DNA of 45,570 bases from Synergistaceae bacterium (GTDB taxonomy: Bacteria; Synergistota; Synergistia; Synergistales; Aminobacteriaceae), in assembly GCA_017443945.1 (NCBI GenBank), contig JAFSXS010000009.1, positions 1-45,570 of the forward strand, written 5' to 3'. Positions 17,330 through 25,256 of the stretch are shown in pieces. The translations under genes were made by a program, and so were the position numbers. The stretch's first letter is position 1, and every line of letters starts with the position of its first letter. The notes below the pieces were generated by a model. It saw only the letters and a program-made list of their open reading frames with translations. It had not been told where the DNA came from and did not search any database.

Positions 17330-17917
17330 ATGAAAAAATTTTTTTCTGCGATTATAATTTTATTGTGCTTGACTAGTTTTGCGTTTGCTGATATGCGCGT
17401 TGAAATGATTCGTTGGAAGTGTACGGACTGCGGGAAAGAGTTTTTGACGTTCAAAGGCGATTATTTGTTGGACAGTTTAAATTTTCGCGACGCAAGACAC
17501 CAGCAATCTACACTTTTTCAGCTTGAGAACAGAAACAGGAATCTTGCAGGCTGTAAGGGGTCAAAGGTTCATAATTTCAAGCGTGCGGGCGATAAGTCGT
17601 ACAGGCTCTCGGAGTTAGCGCGCAGACTTGATAAAATTGTTGCAATCAGGAACGGCGGATCTTTGCGGGTTAATCTTGTAGAATGGCGCTGCAAGTTGTG
17701 CGGAAAAACTTTTTATTCACTCGGCGAAAATTTGAATATAAAGCGTCCAGACAGACAGCGGGATAATCTTTTATCGTTTGGGAGTCGGCGTTCAATACCT
17801 CAATGCAGAGACAAGAATAACAATCACGCTCATGTATTCGAGAAAAGGAGATCCAGCAGCGCAAGAAGTTGGGAAATTTCGAAATTACTCGATAACATTT
17901 ACTGGGTTAAAGATTAA
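17330..17917 (+). CDS. Exported protein with duplicated zinc-ribbon units
   Basis: Function unknown. The 195 residues begin with a signal peptide (MKKFFSA, hydrophobic core, AFAD cleavage near 20). The mature part is two copies of one unit of about 90 residues. Each starts with RVxxxxWxCxxCGKxF (C31/C34 and C121/C124), then has a third Cys (C75, C159) followed by His (H81; H166/H168), and ends in a short helix (LSELARRLDKI; ISKLLDNIYWV). The Cys and His spacing suggests one metal site per unit, which is unusual for a secreted protein. The ribosome site GGAG lies 10 nt before the ATG. A small dispersed repeat lies just upstream and a hairpin follows. Confidence 0.75.
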   Translation: MKKFFSAIIILLCLTSFAFADMRVEMIRWKCTDCGKEFLTFKGDYLLDSLNFRDARHQQSTLFQLENRNRNLAGCKGSKVHNFKRAGDKSYRLSELARRLDKIVAIRNGGSLRVNLVEWRCKLCGKTFYSLGENLNIKRPDRQRDNLLSFGSRRSIPQCRDKNNNHAHVFEKRRSSSARSWEISKLLDNIYWVKD

Positions 17918-17945
17918 GACCGGGTGTAATGCCCGATCTTTATAA
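17917..17945 (+). terminator. Probable terminator between convergent genes
   Basis: AGACCGGG (17917-17924) pairs with CCCGATCT (17932-17939) with one mismatch, then a loose T/A tract. Weak but well placed at the 3' end of the zinc-ribbon gene. Confidence 0.4.
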
Positions 17946-17947
17946 TT

Positions 17948-19030
17948 TTATGGTATGTTGAGAAATTTTTTTATCGCGGGTTTAACTCGTTTGGGGAATA
18001 ATTTTCCGATTTGATGTCTCACACATATATAAAATAGAAAGCCTGCAAAAGCGTTTTTCAATAAATTTGCCCACATACCTGCAGGCCGTCTTCTTGCTTT
18101 CTTTATGTCTTGATAGAATATGTTGTGTATAAATTCGTCGTGATTCTTGCTAATTTGAAGAGTTTTTTCGCGCTGTTCGTCCGTTTGCCAAGGCTGAGTC
18201 ACCATGTCAAGCCATTTTTCATTATCGTTATCGATTTCCTTGACTCGTTCTATTACTTCTTCAAATGAGTCATAATCAGCGCAGTTAATAAATGCTTTAG
18301 GGTTAATTAAGTCTGCTGCTGTCGGGTCTCCCCAGTAAATTGGCACTGTGTGAGCTTCAAGAGAGCTGATAATTTTTTCAGTCATGTAGCCTCTATATGC
18401 TGCGTTTTCCATTGCGATACTAAATTTATAGCCGCGCTTTAATTTTATGCTGAGTTGATACCAGTCGTTATTATGTCTAGTTGACTGAATGCCGGTATTA
18501 TTTAAATGTGAGCCTAATGAGTCGACCCGTTTATATTCTGATAACATGTGAAAAAATGAGTCTCTAGCCTTTACCCCGTGTGAGTAAATAAAGTTACAGA
18601 ATTTAGGCGAGTTCTCTAAAATTTTTCGGGCATCTCCGCGCGTTAAATTATTATTGAGAGTGTATATGCGATTGTCGATGTAACGTGATATTCTGTCGCC
18701 GCATTGAAGCTCGAAATTATATACGTTAGCATAATCAAATAAATTTAAATCAGGGTCAACGCACTCACCGCTGAAGAAAATAAATATGCTGTTTTCGCAG
18801 TGAGTGAGATAATATTTCAATTGTTTAGCTAATTTAGGAGAAACATAACAACCTTCTGTCGCTATGATATAATCGGGGTTTTTCTCGTCAATGACCATTC
18901 TTGAAATAATTTCAGGATCATTAATTCGTAAAATTTTTATTAGACTCTCTAGCCCCCTTGCCCATTTACACATAAACGCTACTTTTATTTTGTCAGGTAA
19001 TAAGACAGGTTTGCGGCGATTAATTTCCAA
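17948..19030 (-). CDS. Glycosyltransferase family 10 (fucosyltransferase-like)
   Basis: The C-terminal half carries the family 10 signature: FSIAMENAAYRGYMTEKI, then AHTVPIYWGDP and NPKAFINCADY, the donor-nucleotide binding region of alpha-1,3-fucosyltransferases. The N-terminal half is divergent, with a weak Rossmann-like pattern. No membrane anchor is seen at the N-terminus; a hydrophobic segment near the C-terminus (LLKNAFAGFLFYICV) could associate with the membrane. It would add fucose or a related sugar to surface glycans or LPS, but donor and acceptor are inference. The gene stands alone. I chose the TTG at 19030, 8 nt after AAAGGG; another TTG lies two codons upstream. Confidence 0.8.
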   Translation of the reverse strand: MEINRRKPVLLPDKIKVAFMCKWARGLESLIKILRINDPEIISRMVIDEKNPDYIIATEGCYVSPKLAKQLKYYLTHCENSIFIFFSGECVDPDLNLFDYANVYNFELQCGDRISRYIDNRIYTLNNNLTRGDARKILENSPKFCNFIYSHGVKARDSFFHMLSEYKRVDSLGSHLNNTGIQSTRHNNDWYQLSIKLKRGYKFSIAMENAAYRGYMTEKIISSLEAHTVPIYWGDPTAADLINPKAFINCADYDSFEEVIERVKEIDNDNEKWLDMVTQPWQTDEQREKTLQISKNHDEFIHNIFYQDIKKARRRPAGMWANLLKNAFAGFLFYICVRHQIGKLFPKRVKPAIKKFLNIP

Positions 19031-19109
19031 TGTCAATACCCTTTCACATAATTTTTTCGCATTATATCACAGCTGAAAATATCTGTAGTCATGATATAAT
19101 TCACTCGTT

Positions 19110-19182
19110 GCGCTTGTAGCTCAGCGGATAGAGCGTCGGCCTCCGGAGCCGAAGGTCAGGAGTTCGAATCTCCTCAGGCGCG
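19110..19182 (+). tRNA. tRNA-Arg (anticodon CCG)
   Basis: A complete cloverleaf. The acceptor arm GCGCTTG pairs with CAGGCGC (one G-T pair). The D arm is GCTC/GAGC, the anticodon stem TCGGC/GCCGA with loop CTCCGGA giving CCG, and the T arm AGGAG-TTCGAAT-CTCCT. The discriminator base is G and CCA is not encoded. A TATAAT at 19095-19100 lies just upstream. Confidence 0.97.
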
Positions 19183-19344
19183 TTTATGATTCTCTCTTCA
19201 GGCGGGGAAAGGCTCGGCAAAAACGCGAGAAATTTCACATTAACTGCAAATTATCCATGTGAAAACATGCAGCGAGTCAGTAATTTATTTTACATGTTAT
19301 CTATCATAAGGGGCAAAACGCGTAATTTTTCACTCACGGCACTA

Positions 19345-19353
19345 TGTTATAAT
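19345..19353 (+). promoter_or_regulatory. Extended -10 promoter for the DUF362/ADP-ribosylglycohydrolase pair
   Basis: TGTTATAAT is an extended -10 element (TGN plus TATAAT) about 55 bp before the next start. No good -35 is seen, as is usual for extended -10 promoters. Confidence 0.5.
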
Positions 19354-19406
19354 CAATACAAATTTTCACGTTTTATGAAATTTACACAATAGGAGGACAA
19401 ATTTTC

Positions 19407-20396
19407 ATGTTTCCAGCAAAAGACGGAAATATTTACGTTCCATATGAAAAACGTACAGGCGGAGAGTCAATTATTTATTTCACGCGCGATTTATCATCAG
19501 AGGGACTCAGAAAAATTTACGCGAAAATCTGCGGACACATCACAGGCAAAGTCGCAATTAAATTACACACAGGCGAACCTCACGGCCCTAATATTATCCC
19601 GCGAGAATGGGTTAAAGATTTAATCTCGCAAAATTTACCCGGCGCACACATAGTCGAGACAAACGCATATTACGAAGGCGGACGCTATACAACACCTCAG
19701 CACAGAGAAACTATAAAGACTAACGGCTGGACGTTCGCTCCTGTTGATATTATGGACGAAGACGGGACGGCAATGCTTCCGGTTAAGGGCGGTCATTATT
19801 TCACACAAATGTCTGTAGGCAAAAATTTATTAAATTATGACTCGTTATTAGTCCTCACACACTTCAAAGGGCACGTAATGGGCGGTTTCGGAGGCTCAAA
19901 TAAAAATATCGGCATAGGCTGCGCAGACGGCAGAATCGGTAAAGCAATGATTCATACAACGCCAGGACAGTCAAATCAATGGGACATCGCCAACGAGGAA
20001 TTAATGGAACGAATCAGCGAGTCAGCAAAGGCAACTGTTGACCATTTCGGGCAAAATATCGCGTTCATTAATGTAATGCGTAATATGTCAGTGTCCTGCG
20101 ATTGTGAAGGTGTCGCCGCTGAACCTGTTGTAACGCCTAATGTAGGGATTCTTGCGTCTCTTGACATTGCTGCGATTGACACGGCTTCAGTTGATTTAGT
20201 CTACGCGCTGAAAGATTCTGACAAGGCAGCATTATTTGAACGTATGCAGTCTCGACACGGTTTCAGGCAGTTATCATACATGCATGAATTAGGAATGGGC
20301 AACGTTAAATATAAATTGCTTGACTCAGACAATAACGACTCTCAAATTTCGACTCATGACGCAGTAAAAGACGTTAAACCATTTAAATCATGTTAG
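19407..20396 (+). CDS. DUF362 domain protein
   Basis: The 329 residues match the DUF362 pattern: VAIKLHTGEPHGPNIIPREW near residue 50, YYEGGRY, LLVLTHFKGHVMGGFGGSNK in the centre with the conserved His and Gly-rich loop, then GCADGRIGKAMIH. There is no C-terminal ferredoxin domain, unlike many relatives, and no signal peptide. The biochemical role of the family is not established to my knowledge. The ATG follows AGGAGG (TAGGAGGAC). It overlaps the downstream ADP-ribosylglycohydrolase gene by 7 bp, which indicates translational coupling and a shared role. Confidence 0.85.
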   Translation: MFPAKDGNIYVPYEKRTGGESIIYFTRDLSSEGLRKIYAKICGHITGKVAIKLHTGEPHGPNIIPREWVKDLISQNLPGAHIVETNAYYEGGRYTTPQHRETIKTNGWTFAPVDIMDEDGTAMLPVKGGHYFTQMSVGKNLLNYDSLLVLTHFKGHVMGGFGGSNKNIGIGCADGRIGKAMIHTTPGQSNQWDIANEELMERISESAKATVDHFGQNIAFINVMRNMSVSCDCEGVAAEPVVTPNVGILASLDIAAIDTASVDLVYALKDSDKAALFERMQSRHGFRQLSYMHELGMGNVKYKLLDSDNNDSQISTHDAVKDVKPFKSC

Positions 20397-21211
20397 GTGC
20401 AATCGTAGGCGATGTAGTAGGCAGCCGCTTTGAATTTGACCGAGAACGCAAAGTAGCCTACAGCAAAAAATATGAATTAGTCAGCGAGTATTGCTGCTTC
20501 ACTGATGATACAGTAATGACTCTTGCTGTTTCTGACGCGATAATAAAGACTATGCCAAAGCGCGGAGATATTCCGGAAGAGTCAGTTTTTGAGGCTCAAT
20601 TAACTAAATCAATGCGCGAATTTGCTCAAGTTCACCCTAATGCAGGCTACGGAGCAAAATTTATTCACTGGCTGTTCTCAAATAATCCCAAACCTTATAA
20701 CAGCTGGGGAAATGGTTCAGCGATGAGAGTCTCTCCTGTTGCGTGGGCGTTTGACAGTTTAGAAGATGTCGAAAGATTTGCGGCTGTAAGTTCTCGAATC
20801 TCTCACAATAACCCCGAAGGAATCAGAGGCGCAAAAGCAACGGCAGCAGCAATTTTTTTAGCTCGTACAGGAAAAACAAAGCAGGAGATAAAATCTTATA
20901 TTTCTGACAATTATTATTATGATCTGACTCGCACTCTTGATCAGATAAGGCCGCATTATTCACATGTTGAAGCCTGTCAAGTTACAGTCCCGGAGGCAAT
21001 AACGGCATTTATTGAGGGTGAAAATTTTGAGGATTGCGCGCGCTGTGCTGTATCATTGAGCGGAGACTCAGACACTTTAACTGATATAACGTGTGCAATA
21101 GCTGAAGGTTTTTACGGGATTCCTGATGATATTAGCGAAATGGTCATGACAAAACTTGATGATTTCTTGACGGATAAATTATTAAAGTGGGAATCATGGC
21201 GAAATAATTAA
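20390..21211 (+). CDS. ADP-ribosylglycohydrolase family protein
   Basis: This 273-residue DraG/ARH-type hydrolase has the di-metal ligands typical of the family: GDVVGSRFEF near the start, FTDDTVMT (T38, D39, D40, T41) and SGDSDTLTDITCAIAEGFYG near residue 222, plus GNGSAMRVSPV. Relatives remove ADP-ribose from protein side chains or small molecules. The ATG lies inside the last codons of the DUF362 gene, so both are made together. Target is unknown; the Nudix hydrolase at 14347 could process released ADP-ribose, but they are not linked. Confidence 0.9.
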   Translation: MLGAIVGDVVGSRFEFDRERKVAYSKKYELVSEYCCFTDDTVMTLAVSDAIIKTMPKRGDIPEESVFEAQLTKSMREFAQVHPNAGYGAKFIHWLFSNNPKPYNSWGNGSAMRVSPVAWAFDSLEDVERFAAVSSRISHNNPEGIRGAKATAAAIFLARTGKTKQEIKSYISDNYYYDLTRTLDQIRPHYSHVEACQVTVPEAITAFIEGENFEDCARCAVSLSGDSDTLTDITCAIAEGFYGIPDDISEMVMTKLDDFLTDKLLKWESWRNN

Positions 21212-21268
21212 CTCTCTGTGCGGAATAATACCCTATACTCTATTATCTTCCACTATGTAGAAAAAATT

Positions 21269-21301
21269 TTCTCCTGACTCACAAGTACTGAATCAGGAGA
21301 A
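21269..21301. terminator. Bidirectional terminator
   Basis: TTCTCCTGA (21269-21277) and TCAGGAGAA (21293-21301) form a perfect 9-bp stem. On the minus strand it is followed by AAAATTTTTT, on the plus strand by ATTTATTT. It separates the convergent hydrolase and channel genes. Confidence 0.8.
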
Positions 21302-21306
21302 TTTAT

Positions 21307-22386
21307 TTACTTGCTTATTTCCGAGTAATTATCTTTCACTATGCATACTACTTTCATCGGAAGAGTTACAATTTTATCTAACGGCGGATTAACATTTGAG
21401 ATCCATTCAGAGGCCGGGACTTTTTGGGGCGAGTCTGGCGGCGTTATTATTCCGATCGGGAGCGTTTCATTTGCTCTGAAGTGATCAAAGACTTCACCGA
21501 CAGTTTTTCCCGCAAAATTTTCAGGAACATCAAACGAGGCGAAACTGTGTCCATCGTCAGCACTCGATAAAATATCGCGTATAAATGCCGAAATCCCTTC
21601 ATTATGTGTACACATCGCAGCAATATTCGCAATCAAGCTGTCAGAATACAAAATATCATCAACATTTGCATAACGCGCGTAACGTTCATTTTCCGGATTA
21701 TGAAGTTCCATAACTGTATACACGTTCGGTGCAATGGCCTCGACTGCTAAACCTGTTAAAATCGTGTGCGAGTCATCTTCTCCGAAATTGGGATCTCCTA
21801 ATATTATCGCGCCTTGTGCCTTCTCGACTCCGCCTTTAATTAATGCTTCACGTTCTGACGGGTTGCCCTGCACAAAAAATATGTCTGAGTCTAAATCTTT
21901 CGGACGTTCTGACGCAATTAAAGCCATCTGACGGCCCGACGCTTTGAACTCCCGCACAACATAAGGCCCGCGACCATTCCAGCCGCAAATTAAAACGTGT
22001 CCCTCAAATTTACAATTATTAATGCCCATCATCTCCCCTAATAAAATTTTTATCCTGCTGTTAATGATTCTCTGCAGGACTTCAGCAAAGACTACACCGA
22101 ACAACGCAACGCCGAAAATCGAGAGCAGAAAAACTATTATCCGCCCCCAAAATGTATGCGGCGATGTAGCAAATTCTCCCTGACCTATTAACGTAAATAA
22201 AACGCTCCACACTGAGTCCCAGAATGAACCCGTAAAATCTTTTTCCTTCCACCATACAAATAAAGCGCAGGAAAATAATAATGCCAGAAATAATATTAAC
22301 GCACCCGATAATCTGTACTTAAATTTTTTCGAGAACGCTATACCCCTTTTCGCATTCTTCACGGTTTTAGTAAATTTCGTAGCCAT
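21307..22386 (-). CDS. Two-helix ion channel with cytoplasmic RCK (TrkA-N) domain, unusual selectivity filter
   Basis: The 359-residue protein has a potassium-channel plan: helix at about 27-45, pore loop, second helix at about 82-102 ending FGVVFAEVLQ, then a nucleotide-binding RCK domain starting HVLICGWNGRG (130-140), with FFVQGNPSEREAL and ENERYARYANVDDI as expected. The filter position reads TLIGQGEF (65-72) where K+ channels have TVGYGD, so Tyr is Gln and Asp is Glu. Ion selectivity is therefore uncertain. It is the last gene of the minus-strand group after rpoD, 6 bp downstream of the rpoD stop and without a clear ribosome site. Confidence 0.82.
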   Translation of the reverse strand: MATKFTKTVKNAKRGIAFSKKFKYRLSGALILFLALLFSCALFVWWKEKDFTGSFWDSVWSVLFTLIGQGEFATSPHTFWGRIIVFLLSIFGVALFGVVFAEVLQRIINSRIKILLGEMMGINNCKFEGHVLICGWNGRGPYVVREFKASGRQMALIASERPKDLDSDIFFVQGNPSEREALIKGGVEKAQGAIILGDPNFGEDDSHTILTGLAVEAIAPNVYTVMELHNPENERYARYANVDDILYSDSLIANIAAMCTHNEGISAFIRDILSSADDGHSFASFDVPENFAGKTVGEVFDHFRANETLPIGIITPPDSPQKVPASEWISNVNPPLDKIVTLPMKVVCIVKDNYSEISK

Positions 22387-22392
22387 TTTTCG

Positions 22393-23559
22393 TTAGTCCA
22401 GAAAATCTTTGAGTCTCTTGCTGGGCTGACGTAATTTCCTGAGTGCCTTAGCTTCTATCTGCCTGATTCTTTCGCGCGTTACGTTAAATTTTTTCCCGAC
22501 CTCTTCAAGCGTGTACGAGTGCCCGTCTTCAAGCCCAAATCTATAATGCAGGACTTCACGTTCTCTGTCGGAAAGAGTATTTAACATGTCTTCTATTTGT
22601 TCATGTAATAAATGACCTGCTGCAGCCTCATCGGGACTCGGCAAGTCGTGATCTTCGATAAAATCACCAAGCTGGCTGTCTTCTTCCTCACCGATCGGAG
22701 TCTCAAGAGAAACGGGTAATTGTGAAATTCTGCGAATCTCTTCAACTTTTGACGGCTCAATATTCATTTTTTCTGCGATTTCTTCATCAGTAGGTTCGCG
22801 GCCTAATTCCTGAACGAGCAAACGCGAAATCCTGACCATTTTATTAATTGTCTCGACCATGTGAACAGGGACTCGAATCGTTCGCGCCTGATCTGCTATT
22901 GCACGCGTTATCGCCTGACGAATCCACCATGTAGCATAAGTACTGAATTTAAAGCCTCGCCGATAGTCAAATTTTTCTACAGCCCTTATTAAGCCAAGAT
23001 TGCCTTCTTGAATCAAATCAAGAAATAACATCCCGCGCCCGATATATTTTTTTGCAATACTCACGACGAGACGCAAATTTGCATCAATTAATTTTTTCTT
23101 CGCTTCAATGTCGCCGTTTTCCATTTTTTGAGCGAGTTCGACCTCTTCAGCTGCCGTCAATAATGAAACTTTGCCGATCTCACGCAAATACATTCTAACA
23201 GGGTCAGTTAATGGGATGTCGTCGAGTTTTCCTATTTCGCTTTCAATTGCCGGGATAAATTCCTCGCGCGCTTCCTGTCCTGCTGGAATCTTTGTGATAT
23301 TTGACTGGTCAGCGACATCGATTCCCATTTCCTGTAAATTCGTGAGAATGCTGTCAAGTGTGTTAGCGTCCCATGTCTCTAACGGTATATGACGTTCAAT
23401 ATCGCCGGGGGTTACATAACCTCTGCTGCGCCCCTCGTCAATTAAATCATCAACTCCGCCGGGAGTCTTATCTTCTGACAAATCAAGATCGCCGTCAACG
23501 TCAAAATTTTCGTTCTCTTCCGGTAAATCTACATCTTTATTTTTCTTCTTTTCGGCCAA
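22393..23559 (-). CDS. rpoD: Primary sigma factor RpoD (sigma-70)
   Basis: It directs RNA polymerase to housekeeping promoters. Regions are clear: [17 protein letters not shown] (1.2), [17 protein letters not shown] and [19 protein letters not shown] (2.1-2.2), [18 protein letters not shown] (2.3-2.4, -10 recognition), region 3, and [16 protein letters not shown] (4.2, -35 recognition). At 388 residues it is a short-form primary sigma with a small acidic N-terminus. I chose TTG at 23559 because AAAGGAG lies 11 nt upstream; a GTG at 23571 overlaps that ribosome site. No dnaG lies beside it; instead it follows an unknown gene and cheV. Confidence 0.95.
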   Translation of the reverse strand: MAEKKKNKDVDLPEENENFDVDGDLDLSEDKTPGGVDDLIDEGRSRGYVTPGDIERHIPLETWDANTLDSILTNLQEMGIDVADQSNITKIPAGQEAREEFIPAIESEIGKLDDIPLTDPVRMYLREIGKVSLLTAAEEVELAQKMENGDIEAKKKLIDANLRLVVSIAKKYIGRGMLFLDLIQEGNLGLIRAVEKFDYRRGFKFSTYATWWIRQAITRAIADQARTIRVPVHMVETINKMVRISRLLVQELGREPTDEEIAEKMNIEPSKVEEIRRISQLPVSLETPIGEEEDSQLGDFIEDHDLPSPDEAAAGHLLHEQIEDMLNTLSDREREVLHYRFGLEDGHSYTLEEVGKKFNVTRERIRQIEAKALRKLRQPSKRLKDFLD

Positions 23560-23575
23560 GTTAATTAACACTCCT

Positions 23576-24262
23576 TTATTCTTGTGTGCGCATTACAGCA
23601 CCTATAAACGGCGGGAAATCCATATTTGAACGATCGCCTACTATTTCGCGCGTACTGTCAAGCTCGAACTCATTTAGAATCTGACTCACTCTTAAATCAA
23701 ACGGGTTATCGTCCTCCCACTGCATAAAGAATCTATCATAACCGAATTTCTCTGCAAAATATGAATCATTGCCCGAACCTAAAAATTTTTTTACCTCGTC
23801 CAATATCCGCGCCAGACCTCTAATATAATCATTGCAATTATAAAACGGGTCATCACTTGTTATAGCGATAACCTTTGTATTTCCCTGAAAAATTCCGTGA
23901 CTCCATAATGAACACGAAGTAATGCCGGCAAAGAGTCCCCGCGCTGACTCTAACATCGCAAGAGATGCAGTTATACCGCGTTCGATTTTGTCAGAGTAAC
24001 CTAGAATCATCAAGAATCCTAAATTTACTGCACTGTCAGGGTTGTACTTGAAAAAATTTTCGCGCGGAAGATTACCAACACAGCCGGTCGACGGTGAAGC
24101 CATGAAAAAAAACTCGCTCCCCAAATCCATGCACGAGGCTGAAATTTTTTGCAGATCCGAGTCATAGAATCTATTAACTGAAATCGGCTGATAATCCTTC
24201 CCAATGGGAAACCACTGCGAAATCTCTACATATAATTCAGCGTTCCAGAATGGCATTAACAA
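23576..24262 (-). CDS. Conserved-looking hypothetical protein between cheV and rpoD
   Basis: I do not recognise this 228-residue protein. It has no signal peptide, no clear membrane helix and no metal motif. It is rich in aromatic and acidic residues ([20 protein letters not shown] near the start, [20 protein letters not shown] near the end) and looks globular. A middle region, [19 protein letters not shown], may form a helix pair. It starts with TTG at 24262 (an ATG at 24256 is an alternative) after GAGGAGG in the end of cheV, and ends 16 bp before the rpoD start, so it is probably co-transcribed with both. Confidence 0.7.
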   Translation of the reverse strand: MLMPFWNAELYVEISQWFPIGKDYQPISVNRFYDSDLQKISASCMDLGSEFFFMASPSTGCVGNLPRENFFKYNPDSAVNLGFLMILGYSDKIERGITASLAMLESARGLFAGITSCSLWSHGIFQGNTKVIAITSDDPFYNCNDYIRGLARILDEVKKFLGSGNDSYFAEKFGYDRFFMQWEDDNPFDLRVSQILNEFELDSTREIVGDRSNMDFPPFIGAVMRTQE

Positions 24263-24263
24263 A

Positions 24264-25199
24264 CTATACGGCAGCCTCCTCGCCTGAACGATTCTGTTTT
24301 TCGCGAATAACTTTCACGACGCATTCAACTAATAAAGTAATTTCGGGTTTGGTAACCTGATAATTTGCTCCGACCGACGCAGCTTTATTCTTTATGTCAT
24401 TTGCCATAATCGACGAGAAAACTATAACGGGAATATTCTTTGTTTCGGGATTCTCTTTGATTCGGCGGGTAAGAGTCAAACCGTCTAATCTCGGCATTTC
24501 AACATCTGTAATCAACAAATCGCAATGTTCACCGGCTCCGACAATAGCGTCATATGCAACTTTACCATCAGGACAAATGTGCAAATCTGTGAATCCGCTC
24601 GCCATTAATGCGTCTTCAACCTGTTTGCGGATAAGCGGCGAATCTTCTGCGACAATAATATGATAATCGCCGGGATGTCCGACTCCTTCCATCATTGTTA
24701 CTGCTTTGCCCGGATCTCCTGAATGCTGAATGACTAACTGCGGACTTATAGTCTGAACTATTGCTTCATAGTCGAGTAATAAAACATTTCTAGTGTCGCG
24801 CTTGATTACATATAGAATCCAGTCGCCTAAATATTTGCCTGTCATGCTTGCGTCTAAGTCTTCGGATTTGATTCGATAAATTCTTTCGACGGCATCAACG
24901 ACAAAACCGAGTTTCACCTCGTTAAATTCTGCAATAATAACTTTGCTCTGTTCAATAGGCGTAACGGGAGGAATACCGAGAAAAATTCTTAAATCGACCA
25001 TAGGCAAAACCTCGCCCCTAACTGAAGTAATGCCGATTAACGCGACAGGAGCGTCGGGAATAGAACGCACACCCGGCCAGCGCAAAATTTCTCTTGTTTT
25101 ATCAACGTTGATTGCAAAAGACTGATCCCCTAACACAAATACGACTAACTGCCATTCATTTGTGCCTACTTCAGTCGTAACTTTTTTTACTTCCTGCAT
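24264..25199 (-). CDS. cheV: Chemotaxis protein CheV (CheW-like domain plus response regulator receiver)
   Basis: Residues 15-155 form a CheW-like coupling domain (WQLVVFVLGDQSFAINVDKT; GITSVRGEVLPMVDLR). Residues 180-300 form a receiver domain with acidic pocket E185/D186, phosphoacceptor D232 in LLITDVEMPRLDG and conserved K284 in VTKP. CheV couples chemoreceptors to CheA and adjusts their sensitivity by phosphorylation. Total 311 residues, normal. The ATG follows GGAGG by about 11 nt. It is the first gene of a group that includes rpoD, which is an unusual association. Confidence 0.93.
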   Translation of the reverse strand: MQEVKKVTTEVGTNEWQLVVFVLGDQSFAINVDKTREILRWPGVRSIPDAPVALIGITSVRGEVLPMVDLRIFLGIPPVTPIEQSKVIIAEFNEVKLGFVVDAVERIYRIKSEDLDASMTGKYLGDWILYVIKRDTRNVLLLDYEAIVQTISPQLVIQHSGDPGKAVTMMEGVGHPGDYHIIVAEDSPLIRKQVEDALMASGFTDLHICPDGKVAYDAIVGAGEHCDLLITDVEMPRLDGLTLTRRIKENPETKNIPVIVFSSIMANDIKNKAASVGANYQVTKPEITLLVECVVKVIREKQNRSGEEAAV

Positions 25200-25256
25200 T
25201 TGTTATTAGGCCTCCGCAAAAAAATATGCTGACATGTGCGTATATCTTATCACATT

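Noticed and set aside
19110-19200. Integration site of a mobile element at the tRNA
   Set aside because: No integrase nearby and no direct repeat of the tRNA 3' end was seen within the window.
19186-19392. 68-codon frame after tRNA-Arg
   Set aside because: No ribosome site, no recognisable similarity, and it contains the promoter of the DUF362 gene.
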